64,000 nucleotides of DNA from Ahaetulla prasina. Lineage: Eukaryota > Chordata > Lepidosauria > Squamata > Colubridae. Below are positions 11,561 through 23,744 of the stretch, in pieces. The notes beneath the pieces were generated by a model that worked only from the letters and a program-made list of their open reading frames with translations, did not search any database and was not told the DNA's origin. The translations under genes and the position numbers were made by a program. Each line of letters opens with the position of its first letter. Position 1 is the stretch's first letter. The stretch lies in assembly GCF_028640845.1 (NCBI RefSeq), contig NC_080546.1, positions 20,181,020-20,245,019 of the forward strand. Direction: 5' to 3'.

Positions 11561-11858
11561 CAGAGATGGGTTTCAGCAGGTTCTGACCAGTTCTGGAGAA
11601 CCAATAGCAGAAATTTTGAGTAGTTTGGAGAACCGGTAGTAAAAATTCTGACTGGCCCCACCCCCATCTATTCTCTGCCTCCCATCTGATTGGAGGAAAT
11701 GGGGATTTTGCAGTAACCTTCCCCTGGAGTGGGGAGGGAACAGAGATTTTACAGTATCCTTCCCTATCATGCCCACCAAGCCACGCCGCCAAGCCATGCC
11801 ACACCCATCAAGCCATACCCACAGAACCGGTAGTAAAAAGTTTTTAAACCCACCGCTG
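11561..11858. mobile_element. Non-autonomous hAT element, 8-bp TSD GTTCAAAT
   Basis: A 298-bp element with ends CAGAGATGGGTTT and AAACCCACCGCTG and subterminal ACCGGTAGTAAAA motifs. The perfect duplication GTTCAAAT lies at 11553-11560 and 11859-11866. Its centre (about 11690-11760) resembles, in reverse, 55780-55860 of the longer element at 55125-56565, so it is likely a deletion derivative of that family. Confidence 0.9.
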
Positions 11859-12215
11859 GTTCAAATGGATGCACACAGATAATGTACAAAACTAGAGATA
11901 CAGCTATTGCAACTGTTCTCATTAGAATTAAACATTAAATATTCTGTTCTGTAAGAACTTGTTGCAGTGTCAGGAAAGGGAGTCAAGAATATAAGGTCAA
12001 ATATTTACCATGCGGATTTTCAAAACAAGAATACTTTCCCCCCACCCCCATTGTGATTAATCCTGTAAAAAAATCTTCCACAATGTTTGTTATAATAGTC
12101 CCAGTTAGCAACCATTAAGAAGTTTCACCTAAATGCACCTAAACACCAGAATGAAAAGAAAATGACCTTCCAAAGATTGATATGCAGAATTTTTGCAGGG
12201 GTTACCAAAATATCT

Positions 12216-12362
12216 ATGGAGATCCTCAGTCATCCAGGTCAGGGTTGCCCCAATGGTGCTTCTTTTTCAAGAGGCAACTGGACTTTTTGGTTTTTCTTTG
12301 AAGACGTTTCACTTCTCATCCAAGAAACTTCTTCAGCTCTGACTGGATGGTGGGGAATGGAA
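12216..12362 (+). mobile_element. Copy of the foldback family with a hammerhead-like core
   Basis: It shares the signature TCATCCAGGTC, GGTGCTTCTTTTTCAAGAGG and CATCCAAGAAACTTCTTCAG with elements at 44464, 53090 and 62838. On the minus strand, 12336-12303 reads CTGAAGA, a weakened stem, GAAA, then C and GTC, the layout of a hammerhead ribozyme core. See the 44464 entry for the best copy. Confidence 0.65.
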
Positions 12363-12823
12363 GATGAGTTTTCTATTCTTTTTTGCTTATATGGCCTTCC
12401 TTTTATATCTTATTTCTATCTTTTTTTTTCTTTTTATAATTTTATAAATTTCATATTTTTTTCCCACTTGTCCTTCTGACAGGATTGGTTTGCAACTGTG
12501 CTGTCAACTTTTCCATTTATAAGATTTATCATTGTTCCTTTTCCTTATTGTGAACTTTTGCATTTTAAATAGGGCCAGCCATACATTTGGGACTAGTTCT
12601 TTCCTGACCAGAGTCAAATATTATATAATTACACATTGTTATGAAGCTTTTATACAGTCAGATCATCAATGAAGGAAGCTACGGATGAATTACGAAGGGA
12701 GATTGGAATCAGAATCATTGGGATTTTGGACCAGGCCATTCTTCTATCATATTTTTTCTTCCATGGTGTAGAAATGATAGTAATGACAACATAACATGTA
12801 TTATTGTTGTAAAGAGAAATGAA

Positions 12824-13061
12824 ATGGTGCGGTGGCTTAGAGGTGGAGCTCTTGCCTCACAATCAAGAAGCTGTGAGTTCGATCCTAGGTAGAGGCAGAT
12901 ATTTCTCTCTCTGGGAAGATATCTGCTGAGAAGATATCTGCTGAACAAAACTCTGCATTGGTGACAGTAAGGATATCCAGCCAGTAAACGCTCTGCTACC
13001 TCCATTCAGTTGCTCCACCCTGCAAGGGATTATGGGGTTGTTAAATGAAAATGATGATGAC
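12824..13061 (+). mobile_element. Sauria-type tRNA-derived SINE
   Basis: The tRNA-like head has an A-box-like region (GTGGCTTAGAGGTGG) and a B box (GAGTTCGATCC at 12874-12884). The body ends GGGATTATGGGGTTGTTAA with an ATGATGATGA tail. A second copy lies antisense at 37476-37718. The GAT-type tail fits mobilisation by BovB/RTE LINEs, as proposed for Sauria SINEs. Protein frames over it are artefacts. Confidence 0.8.
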
Positions 13062-13493
13062 AAATGTAATACTATTGTTATGGCAGTGGTGGTGATATAG
13101 TTACCTAACATTTAAAGTACTTTTTATTTTGCGTTTTAGGAAGCAAAATGTGGATATGCCACATAATTTAAAAGATGGAAATGAAAGCAGGTGGTTGTTC
13201 CCTTAGGCATGCTTGATTGTATTCTGCCAAGATTAATTATTTTAGCATAGAGAGAGATCATCTAATGAGGGTGAAAGGTGATGATCCTTTGGACTTTTTT
13301 GCTTACATCTTTCTATCCATTGGAGGATTGCAACCTGTTCATTTTCCATCAACTGCTGTTTTCCAAGATTTTTTCCTTACTGAAGCAAACTGATTACCAA
13401 ACTGTCCCTCATTTTGCACTTACAGAGTCATGATATGGAACACTTTTATTTTCATGCCTAATAATAATGTCATGCTTTAGGTGCCCCAATGAA

Positions 13494-14060
13494 TCTTCTA
13501 TACAGTATATATAAAAGCCAAATACTACTCGCTCATCATAAAATCTCCAGAACAGTAATTTGGCATGTATGTTTCTCCTGGCTTCTAGGTGCTTGCTAAA
13601 AAAGGAGTTTTCAAAATGACCATCAGATCATTAGTATTTCATATACAGTATTATATTCACATGCTCTGATGCTAAGGAGTTAGATATTCTGCTTCCCCTG
13701 CCCACCTGAAAGAAACTCTGTCCCAACTGCCAGTTGCCATAAATTAACATACTCTGATGCTAAAGAGCTAGACATTCTACTCCCCCTCCCCACCTGAAAA
13801 GAACTCTGTTCCAACTGCCATGCTCTGATGCTACCCTTTCGCTAAATCAGGTGTGGGCATGGCCAGTGCATGACTCATCTGGCCTGCGAGCTGGGACATT
13901 CTACTCCCCCTCCCTCTCTGATCCAACTGCCAGTTGCCTTAGATGAATACGCTCTGATGCTATGGAGTTCCACATTCTACATTTTAAATTTCAGGCTTTA
14001 AGTGTCAATTTATCATGCCCGATCATATAGTTTCGTAGCGAAGCATGGGCGTCCAACTAG
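13494..14060 (+). mobile_element. Non-autonomous Helitron
   Basis: A 567-bp segment that starts TCTTCTATACAG after an A and ends CTAG before a T, as expected for Helitron insertion between A and T. Twelve bases before CTAG is a short hairpin, GTTTCG-TAG-CGAAGC, the usual 3' signal. The start is AT-rich (TATATATAAAAGCC), also typical. The interior contains about four imperfect repeats that begin near CTCTGATGCTA (13664, 13751, 13823, 13951). No Rep/helicase is encoded. Confidence 0.78.
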
Positions 14061-14955
14061 TTAATTAAATAAGAAAGAAACAAAGGAGGGTTTTTTCCCA
14101 GTGGTGTGATCTTTTCTTTCTTTTTGAAATTGTGGTTATTGAGAAGGTTACTGCAAATTTTCAGAACGATATGTGGAAATTGATGTTGTACATTTAAGAA
14201 GTTGGCCTGTTATGATGTATGAATTTCCGTAATATGCCCCTTGATCAAGAAAGCTTCTTTTAGACTAATAATACAGTAGTTCTCCATGGTTTTTGAGCTG
14301 GAATTTAATAATTGTTCCTTGTTTGTAAATTAATTAAATGCACTTAGATAAATCAGGACTGTTTAACTTCAAATACCATAGCAATCAGTGGAATCTGCAC
14401 ATTTTATATATAAGATGCTAAATCATCAGAATTTTCATCATTTTATTTAATTTGCAGTAATCAATGTGAGGTGCTTGAGGTCTTACTTTCTCATGTTATT
14501 TTGCAATAATCATGTTTTAATATAGTAGGTACATAGAGGTAATGTGAATTTATTTGCAGTATGTTTTGTTCTCTGCAAATTAAAAGAATACCAGTGTATG
14601 TTAGCTAATTCTTCTCATTGTGTATGCAGTAAAAACACTTTTTGGACTTCAACTATTTTTTTTGACCGTTAATCTTTCCTGCAGCTTCACTTTCTATTTG
14701 AGCACAGAACAACAACAGTAACAAAAAAAGTATGTTGCTTTGTGCCATCTGTAGTATAACTGCATGTTAAAATCAGACAGAATATGAAGGGATCATTATG
14801 TGTTTCAAATGTAAAGCAGGTGGCCATGTATCAATTGGAGCCACTTGTTTTACATTATATAAAGACCAGCTCTTTAATTTGACACCAACATTTTAAGAAT
14901 TCTTAACATTTAGGAGTAATAGCCATAATAACCTCCACCTGCATATTTATCTACT
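14061..14955. other. Unassigned AT-rich stretch
   Basis: No gene, repeat family or RNA recognised. Confidence 0.5.
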
Positions 14956-15056
14956 GATTTTTGAATCTCTGGTAGAGAAGATCTAGTCTATTGCTATTTT
15001 TGGGACATATTTCTTTGGATTCTTCCTGTTGTAACTCAAAAATGGTAGCCATTATA

Positions 15057-15447
15057 TGTCAGGGTTCCAAGTAACACCCAACGAAATAAACCTCGGAGGC
15101 TTGAGTTTCCTCAAAGTTCCATTTTATTAAAGATGTCATATCGGCACATCTGGGAAACCCTGAATCTGAAAGTTTCCAGGTTTTCCCCACCCAGACAAAA
15201 GTTCAAGTCCCTGCCCAATACCTGCAAGTCCATCACATGGTCCAATCAAAGCACTGTCCCAACTGGAAATGCCTCCTAAGTGCACCCTCCCAAGTGCAGG
15301 GCAAGACAGCCTTGACTCCCTGAGAAAGGAATGTTATTATGACTATATATCACCCCTGCTCCATACAATCCCCCCTCCCAGTTTTCCACAGTAGTAAACA
15401 TGGCAGGTCTGAAGGCCTAATACAAAAGTTGGCTTCCAGGCTTGATA
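15057..15447 (-). mobile_element. Endogenous-retrovirus-type LTR, antisense (copy 1)
   Basis: Read on the minus strand, this is a 391-bp LTR ending GGAACCCTGACA. A polyadenylation-type AATAAAATGG is visible on the minus strand in this region. The start is mutated here (TATCAAG) but intact in copy 2 (TGTCAGG at 16591). A G-rich tract immediately upstream on the minus strand (plus-strand C-rich, 15450-15470) looks like a polypurine tract, which would make it a 3' LTR. No coding region survives. Confidence 0.65.
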
Positions 15448-16236
15448 GGCCGCCCCCCACCCACCCCGGTCAGAAACGCATATCCTGAAATGAGAGTAGC
15501 ATAGTTACATAGTGACATTATAGGCAGCAGCTTATTTCACTGCTCAGCACTAAGAATGCCTATAAAATGCCTCTCTCTGCTCCTCAGACAGAAAGTGTTA
15601 AATATGTAGGTTTATTGCTGAGAATTAGGAAGCCATACAAAGATGCTTGGCATAGAAAACATGATGCCCCCCCTCTCCCTCCCTCCCTCCCTCCCTTTCT
15701 CTCTTTCCCTATCAAACAAACATCAATTTCTACTGTATCTGCAGTCGAGAAGTCTTTAAGGTGATATGTTCCTACCAAGTAATATGGGTGTAGATTTCAG
15801 ACTACAAATTTGCTCGCATTTGCCATGAGTTGATGCTGAATGGCAAGATCTCATTAAATGACATTGGTAACATCTTGAAAGAAGATCTGGATTTTTTTCC
15901 CCTGTTACTCTCAAAGAATGGACAGGGTTCTCTGTGATATAAGTTCAGCAATCTACTGTATATATATCAGAATTCCTTCTGGCAGATATGTGCCACCGGC
16001 GAAGGAAGGGACACAGCATGATAGATGGTATGATATCCTTGAGGAAAAAGTATGTGTGGGCTGTGAAAGTGTGGATGTGACTCTTCCTCTAGAAGCTACT
16101 ATTTCTTGAAACCTATAGATTGTTTTCCATTTTTTAATTTAATTTAATTTTGTATTGATTTTGAGTCTCTGGTAGAGAAGATCTAGTCTATTGCAATTTT
16201 TGGGACATATTTCTTTGGATTCTTCCTGTTGTTAAA

Positions 16237-16591
16237 CTTGAGGCTTGAGTTTCCTCAAAGTTCCATTTTATTTAAGATGTCATATTGGCACATCTGGGAA
16301 ACCCCGAATCTGAAAGTTTCCAGGTTTTCCCCACCCAAAGAAAAGTTCAAGTTCCTGCCCAATACCTGCAAGTCCATCACATGTTCCAATCAAAGCACAG
16401 TCCCAACTGGAAATGCCTCCCAGGTCCAGCTTCCCAGGTGCAGGGTAAGACAGCCTTGACTCCCTGAGAAAGGAATGTTATTATGACTATATATCACCCC
16501 TGCTCCATACAATCCCCCCTCCCAGTTTTCCACAGTAGTAAATATGGCAGGTCTGAAGGCCTAATACAAAAGTTGGCTTCCAGGCCTGACA
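16237..16591 (-). mobile_element. Endogenous-retrovirus-type LTR, antisense (copy 2)
   Basis: The duplicate of the previous LTR. It keeps the TGTCAGGCCTGG start (minus strand, 16591) and a C-rich plus-strand tract next to it, but has lost about 35 bp at the other end. A paralogous copy, not an independent insertion. Confidence 0.65.
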
Positions 16592-17324
16592 GGCACCCCC
16601 CCCCCAGTCAGAAACACATATCCTGAAATGACAGTAGCATAGTTACATAGTGACATTATAGGCAGCAGCTTATTTCAATGCTCAGAACTAAAAATGCCTA
16701 TAAAATGCCTCTCTCTGCTCCTCAGACAGAAAAAGTGTTAAATATGTAGGTTTATTGCTGAGAATTAGGAAGCCATACAAAGATGCTTGGCATAGAAAAC
16801 ATGATGCCCCCCCTCTCTCTTCCTCCCTCCCTTTCTCTCTTTCCCTATCAAACAAACATCAGTTTCTACTGTATCTACAGAGTCGAGAAGTCTTTAAGGT
16901 GATATGTTCCTACCAAGTAATATGGGTGTAGATTTCAGACTATAAATTTGCTCCCATTTGCCATGAGTTGATGCTGGATGGCAAGAGCTCATTAAATGAC
17001 ATTGGTAACATCTTGAAAGAAGATCTGGATTTTTTCCCCCCTGTTACTCTCAAAGAATGGACAGGGTTCTCTGTGATATAAGTTCAGCAATCTACTGTAT
17101 ATATATCAGAATTCCTTCTGGCAGATATGAGCCACCGGCGAAGGAAGGGACACAGCATGATAGATGGTATGATATCCTTGAGGAAAAAGTATGTGCGGGC
17201 TGTGAAAGTGGGGTTTCAAGCATAATTTGAAAGTGGGGATGTGACTCTTCCTCTAGAAGCTACTATTTCTTGAAACCTATAGATTGTTTTCCATTTTTTA
17301 ATTTAATTTAATTTTGTATTGATT

Positions 17325-17470
17325 CCTGTCAACTGTGTGAACTAAAGTTTTTGTGGCAAGATTTCTTTGGAAGTGGTTTGCTATTTTGTTTTTCCTAGAA
17401 TTGAGGAAGTGGCCCAAAGTCACCCAGGTGGCTTTGGACCTAAGGTAGGAACCAAATCCATTGCCATTGA
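17325..17470 (-). mobile_element. Old MIR-like/CORE-SINE fragment
   Basis: The plus-strand signature GGCCCAAAGTCACCCAGGTG and the neighbouring text match, in diverged form, the element at 32480-32725. A remnant without a clear tRNA head. Confidence 0.45.
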
Positions 17471-17484
17471 TATGGTATTATTTT

Positions 17485-17700
17485 GGCCTCTTGCAAAGGT
17501 AGAGGACACTATTTTACAGTGATAGTTCTCTTTCCCTATTTGGAGGAAATCAAGCCCTTAACACTATATGGGTTGAGGACGTGCTTCAAAAGTTGGCCCT
17601 CTTTCCAATTTTGTCTACCATCTATACAAAGCTTCTGGGAGAATCATCCATTGATTTGGGATTCGAGATCATCAGCACGCTGATGATGTCTGTAGAAAGA
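17485..17700 (+). pseudogene. Old L2 reverse-transcriptase fragment
   Basis: Degenerate translation recalls the L2 segment that precedes and includes the catalytic motif. Pieces resembling FNIYMKPLGRIIH and YQYADDV (ATCAGCACGCTGATGATGTC at 17669-17688) are visible through stops. Older than the L2 copies at 1, 19446 and 32762. Confidence 0.5.
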
Positions 17701-18803
17701 TATTAAAGTACAGGTATAAAGATAGTCTTAATACATATGCAAGAACTCTGGCTAAAACATTATTAACCCATAAGATACAATATAGTATTTCAAAGGAGTT
17801 CACCTCCCTGATTCTAGAGTATAGGCATGATGGCATACTTATAAAGTTCAATGTGAGCCTTACTGGTAGACCAAAGCAGGAAATCAACTTCACAAAAAGG
17901 CAAAATGTATGTTTGTTGAGATTGGCTATAATGACAGAACCTTGCAAGTCTGACTGTGGATAGCAACATACGTGGGGAGTGAGTTAGAAGTGTTACCACA
18001 GTGTTAAATTAATTCTTTAAACTGTCTAAAGTCCTGTGAATTGAGCTGTCTATATAAATCATTATAATACAGTTTTAAAAGTCAGTTCCAAAGTTAAAAT
18101 CCTGAAACTTTTCTACTTTTTCTCCTTTCGGCTGGACTTGACTTAGTCTCAAAGCTGTCTTTTTTTTCTTTTTTTCTTTTCACTAAGAATGAGGAGTTTC
18201 TATTGCCTTCCTCACCATTTTCACGTAAGGCTGATTTCTGCATTTGTATCACCTTTAGGCTCAAATCCAACTTACAACATTTTCTCTTCTTATGTTTAGC
18301 TTGATGTCACGGTAACCTGGCTGTTTGTTTTCCACAGTCCCTTGTTTGTGGCAGTTACCATATTTATCTGGGAATATCTGGTTCTCAACAGATCCTGAGT
18401 TCTATTTCCTTAGAAGTAAGTGGAGGTAATTATCCTAAAACCCTCAAATTGCATCAGAGATGGGACATTCAAACATTTTACAACAAATGAAATAATGTAC
18501 TTTATTAGTTTTGTTAATTTGTAGATCTTCCTTTGCCAGTTTGCCGTGTTTTTTCTGCTCCCTGTTTAAAGATTGAGGGAGGGGAAGGGCTTCCAAAATG
18601 AAGATTGCCTAGCAACAAAGGAATTGTTGCTCATCGCTCATATTTTTCACTCAAGCAGGTTACTTTGTGCCCATTAAGTGAAAACCATGAAAAATTTCCT
18701 ATTTTCTTTAAGTGCAACTGTAAGAAAATTGAAAGATTAATATCCCATCAAAATCATCTCTGTTTGAGGCCCGCATGTTTCTATAGTTTTCTCCTGTCGT
18801 ATC
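17701..18803. other. Unassigned stretch
   Basis: No gene or repeat recognised. Confidence 0.5.
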
Positions 18804-19380
18804 TTATTTATTTATTTATTTATTTATTTATTTGTCACAACAGTATATATAAGCATAAGCATTAAATAACTATACGATATATTAGCATATATATAAGCAT
18901 AAGTATGTAATAACTATACAAAATTGAATACAATCAAGGGAACATTAGGACAGGAACGGTAGGCACGTTTGTGCTCTTATGCACGTCCCTTACAGACCTC
19001 TTAGGAATAGGGTGAGGTCAATATAGATAGTCTTTGGTTAAAGCTTTGGGGATTTTGGGAAGAGACCACAGAGTCAGGTATTGCATTCCAGGCATTAACA
19101 ACTCGGTTACTGAAGTCATATTTTCTGCAATCAAGATTGGAGCGGTTCACATTAAGCTTAAATCTATTGTGTGCTCATGTATTGTTGTGATTGAAGCTGA
19201 AGTAGTCTTCAACAGGAAGGACATTGTAACAGATGATTCTATGAGTTAAACTTAGGTGATGTCGAAGGCGGCGGAGTTCTAAATTTTCTAAACCCAGTAT
19301 TTCAAGTCTGGTGGTATAAGGTATTTTGTTGTAATCAGAGGAGTGGGAATATCTGTGGGAAAAGCTGAGTTTGTGTGGAC
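18804..19380 (-). mobile_element. LINE 3' end, same family as 10385-11002
   Basis: A TTTA tail on the left (18804-18833), then an antisense 3' UTR. The minus-strand translation retains HNRFKLNVN, NLDCRKYDFSNRVVNAWN and LPDSVV at about 19190-19030. 5'-truncated. Confidence 0.75.
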
Positions 19381-19445
19381 CAGAAGCTTTTGTACTTCAA
19401 CCAACTAGAGATCAAACAAAGGATGGAAGAATAGTAAAAGAATAA

Positions 19446-21185
19446 GATTTATTTATTTATTTATTTATCAAACTTCTATACCGCCCTTCTCCCGAAGGAC
19501 TCAGGGCGGTGTACAGCCTTCATTTAAAACAATAAATATACATATTAAAATAACCATTAAAAAGCTTATTCAATGAAAGGCCAGATTAAAACCGTCGATT
19601 GACCATAAAAATACCCAATAAAATTACCATTAAAAGTTTAAAATTTAAATTTAGAATTTAAAAAGTCAGGCCAGTCCTGCTTGTATAAATAAATAAGTTT
19701 TCAGTTCCCGGCGGAAGGTCCGAAGGTCAGGCAATTGGCGTAAACCGGGGGGAAGTTCGTTCCAGAGAGTAGGTGCTCCCACAGAGAAGGACCTTCCTGG
19801 GGCCGCCAGCCGACACTGCTTGGCGGACGGCACCCTGAGAAGACCCTCTCTGTGAGGCGTGCGGGTCGGTGGGAGGCATGTGGAAACAGCAGGCGGTCCC
19901 GTAAGTACCGGGCCCTAAGCCATGGGCGCTTTGAAGGTGGTAACCAAAACCTTGAAGCGCACCGGAAGACCACAGGTAGCCAGTGCAGACTGCGCAGGAG
20001 AGGTGTTACCGGGAGCAGCGGTGCTCCCTCAATCACCAGCGCAGCTGCATTCTGGACTAACTGCAGTCTCGGGTACACTTCAAAGGTAGCCCCATGTAGA
20101 GAGCATTGCAATAATCCAGTCGAGAAGTGGCGAGCATGAGTGACCGTGCATAAGGCATCCCGGTCAAGAAAGGCGCAACTGGCGGACCAGGCGAACCTGG
20201 TAAAAGCTCTCCTGGAGGCGGCCGTCAAGTGATCTTCAAGCGACAGCCGTTCATCCAGGAGAACGCCCAAGTTGCGCACTCTTTCCGTTGGGGCCAGTGA
20301 CTCGCCCCAACAGTCAGCCGCGTTGCAGCTGACTGTGCGGGATGCCGGCATCCACAGCCACTCCGTCTTGGATGGATTGAGTCTGAGTCTGTTTCTCCCC
20401 ATCCAGACCCGCACGGCCTCCAAACAACGGGACAGCACTTGACAGCTTCGCTGGGGTGGCCTGGGGTGGAAAAGTACAGCTGAGTATCATCAGCGTACAG
20501 ATGATAACTCACCCCAAAGCCACTGATGACCTAGCGGCTTCATGTAGATGTTGAACAGGAGGCGAGAGAATCGACCCCTGTGGCACCCCACAAGTGAGGC
20601 GCCGCGGCCGATCTCTGCCCCCTGTCAACACCGACTGCGACCGGTTGGAGAGGTAGGAGGAGAACCACCGATAAGCGGTGCCTCCACTCCCAACCCTCCA
20701 ACCGGCGCAGCAGGATACCATGGTCGATGGTATCAAAAGCCGATGAGAGATCCAACAGGACCAGGGCAGAGGAACAACCCCTATCCCTGGCCCTCAGAGG
20801 TCATCCACCAACGCGACCAAAGCTGTCTCCGTGCTATAACCGGGCGGAAGCGGACTGGAGCAGGTCTAGATAGACAGCTTCCTCCAGGTACTGAGGGAAC
20901 TGCCGTGCCACCACACTCTCTACAACCTTCGCCACAAAGCGAAGGTTGGAGACTGGACGATAATTACCCAAAATAGCTGGGTCCAGGGAAGGCTTCTTGA
21001 GGAGGGGTCTCACCACCGCCTCTTTCAAGGCAGCGGGAAAGACCCCCTCCATCAAAGAAGCATTTATAATACCCCGGAGCCAGCCTCGTGTCACATCCTG
21101 AGTGGCCAGCACCAGCCAGGAGGGGCACGGGTCCAGTAAACATGTAGTGGCATGCAGCCTCCCCAGCAACCTGTCCATGTTGAAG
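19446..21185 (-). pseudogene. L2-clade LINE, 5'-truncated, reverse transcriptase broken
   Basis: An antisense L2 with its tail at 19447-19469 and terminal hairpin (CCGCCCTTCTCC ... AGGGCGG) just inside. The minus-strand translation from 21185 downward gives LLDPCPSWLVLATQDVTRGW, LKKPSLDPAILGNYRPVSNL, LSSAFDTIDHGILLRRLEG, GVPQGSILSP and the intact catalytic block YHLYADDTQLYFS (about 20505-20465), then the L2 C-terminus to 19701. Several frameshifts prevent one protein. The endonuclease domain is missing. It is closely related to the copy at 1-3598. Confidence 0.88.
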
Positions 21186-21384
21186 GTATAGGTAAGATGA
21201 AGGTATATTTGAACTGTAAAATCACAGATCGCACAAAGCAGGGAAGACAGCCCAGAAATAAAATATCTTATCGCACTGGGTCGCACAGCAATGATGCACA
21301 TGAGCCGAATATGGAAATCGAAGGTTATCAGCCTGGCAACCAAATAGAGGTATTCTATTGTGTTCCCCATAACTACCTATAGTT

Positions 21385-21781
21385 GTGAAAGTTAGACCTT
21401 AAGAAAGCAAGACAGGAAGAAACTCTGAGCTGTGATGCTGGAGAAGACTCCTGTGTATTCCTTGGACAACAAAGCTGATTAACAAGCAAATGCTGGACCA
21501 TATAACACCAGACATGTCACTGGAAGGCAAAATCACAAAATTGTGTCTCACTTATTTTGGCTATGTCGTGCAGATAAATTCACTGGAGAAAGCTATTATG
21601 TTTGGAAGAGTTAGTGGTAAAAGGAAACCAGGCTACCAAAGCACATGGTGTCTGGACACCATCAAAGCTGATGCCAGCCAAAGTATAGAAAAAGATCAGA
21701 AGGTCCATACAATCTTGGCCCATAGAATCACCAAGAGTCAGACACAAACTGAATGGATAACATCATTGTCATATTTGAATT
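21385..21781 (+). pseudogene. BovB/RTE-like LINE C-terminal fragment
   Basis: The frame 21490-21783 and the sequence just before it carry the C-terminal block of BovB-type RTE elements: LWCWRRLL and IPWTTK-like pieces, then LTYFGYV, NSLEKAIMFGRVSGKRKPG and WCLDTIKAD. It is the same subfamily as the antisense copy at 29474-29832, and distinct from 40190 and 54252. 5'-truncated and lacking the reverse transcriptase core. Confidence 0.8.
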
Positions 21782-21795
21782 AAGTTCCAAATGAT

Positions 21796-22434
21796 ATGTT
21801 GAGAGAAGCTATACAACAAGGCCCAATATTAATATCATTGTATAATGCCTTGTTAAAGCCACACTTGGAATACTGCATCCAGTTTTGGTCGCCACAATGT
21901 AAAAAAGATGTGGAGACTCTAGAAAGAGTGCAGAGAAGAGCAACAAAGATGATTAGGGGACTAGAGACTAAAACATATAAAGAATGGTTGCTGGAATTGG
22001 GTATGTCTAGTTGGATGAAAAGAAAGACTAGGGGAGACATGATAGCAGTCTTCCCACATCTCAGGGGCTGCCAAAAAGAAGAGTGAATCAAGCTATTCTC
22101 CAAAGCACCTGAGGGCAGGACAAGAAAAAATGGGTGAAAACTGATCAAGGAGAGAAGCTACTTAGAACTAAGGAGACATTTCCTGACAGTTAGAACAATT
22201 AATCAGTGGAACGACTTGCCTCCAGAAGTTGTGAATTCTCCAACACTGGAAGTTTTTAAGAAGATGTTGGATAAACATTTGTCTGAAGTGGTATAGAGTT
22301 TCCTGTCTGGGCAGGGGGTTGGACTAGAAGACCCCCAAGGTCCCTTCCAACTCTGTTATTCTATTCTATTCTATTCTATTCTATTCTATTCTATTCTATT
22401 CTATTCTATTCTATTCTATTCTATTCTATTCTAT
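21796..22434 (+). mobile_element. CR1 LINE 3' end with long ATTCT tail
   Basis: An open C-terminal frame (21796-22086) with [19 protein letters not shown], then VQRRATKMIRGLE, MKRKTRGDMIAVFPHLRG and a stop. The coding remnant continues out of frame (RNFLTV-like, LPPEVVN). The 3' UTR then runs into about 15 ATTCT units at 22357-22434. It is 5'-truncated and lacks the polymerase core. Confidence 0.9.
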
Positions 22435-23732
22435 CTGCTGGGGACCAACTGTCTTCTTCGCATTGGTGGGCCAAAATGTTTCCCCACAAGATCAAAAATA
22501 TGAGCATAATGGTTATCAGAAGGCTGTCAAAAATGCAAGCAGAGGGCAGAGAAAGGATAAGAAAATGAATGTATAAACTTGAGTTTAAGATATAAAGTCA
22601 AATGTTTCAGAATATTTTCAGGCCACAATGGTGCATCTGGAAAATTTGAGTGCTACTGAGATAATGTTACATATCACGACAGAAACTGATTTCATATGCA
22701 TTAAGCTAAATTGCTCTTAGAGCTTCAGTGTTTGGATTCTCGCTATTTTAGGAGCATTTTTCCTTGTGGTTCATTTATAGAAATTACTTAATTGCTGAAC
22801 TAAATCTGTCTCTGCGTATGCATATTTTTTCATTTTGTTGAAAGTACATTTCCGTTCATATTTAAAAGTTAACATTATCTCAGCAGGCAGTCCATTTTTC
22901 TTTATAAAGAAGTATTTTCCCAATAAAAATCTGAAACAATGCCGAAGACATTAAATGAATAGAGTTAGGATTTTAGTATCTAATATCTTCCAGGAATGTC
23001 ATAACACACTTGGTATATGCCAAGTTATCTTCTTTGATAAGTTGGTACAGCCAGTCATCATATGCAGTAAATTCATTTTAAAAATGCTTCCTATGAAAAA
23101 TGTAAAGGAAGGGATAGGAGACAGACAACGAGATGATAAATTATTAAATGACTAAAGGGTTTTCTAATAATTAAAATTCAATTAAATTGGTTAATTGGAT
23201 TGAATTAATTGGTTATAAGATTAAAGCAATGTTGTATAGTGCATTTACTGTGTAGATACTGGAACAAAGGAACAGAAGCAGAAGTACTTAATCTAGCAGT
23301 TGTCATCTAATAGTGAATGAATCAGTCAAAATAAATTGAACTTATGAGGTTATTAAACACACACACACACACACACATACACTGCAGCTACTAGCAAAGG
23401 ACAAAGCAGAACACGGTGTGAACAGTGAGAGTCATGAGCAAAACCAGAGAGGATTAAAAAGGAAATTATTCATATTTACAATATTATTTGTTAGCTGCCA
23501 CCATCAATGAAGACTCTGCCATTTTGCAGTAAGTGGTGTGTTATGAAGAAAGAACCACTGATGAAGGTAAAGGAGGGAAAATAAGAGGGATAGAGAGTAA
23601 AGGGGCAGATGGAAAGCATACTTTCAGAAATTCATATGCAAAGCAATGGCAAGAAGATGGCAAAGGAAGAGGACTTTCTTTGTATCAGGAGAGCCATGTT
23701 TCTCATTGGGGAGAATTCCGTTTGAGTAAGTT
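22435..23732. other. Unassigned stretch with a short CA repeat
   Basis: About 11 CA units lie near 23357-23378. No gene or dispersed family recognised otherwise. Confidence 0.5.
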
Positions 23733-23744
23733 TATCAAATTCCT

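Larger units (their letters stand above)
14956..17324. repeat. 1.2-kb tandem duplication
   Basis: Unit 1 spans 14956-16155 and unit 2 spans 16156-17324. TCTCTGGTAGAGAAGATCTA occurs at both left ends exactly 1200 bp apart, and both units end in TTTAATTTAATTTTGTATTG. The units are highly similar. Unit 2 lacks about 50 bp at the LTR end (near 16236), and there are differences in the CTCC tract and near 17215. Both copies carry the LTR described next. Confidence 0.92.
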
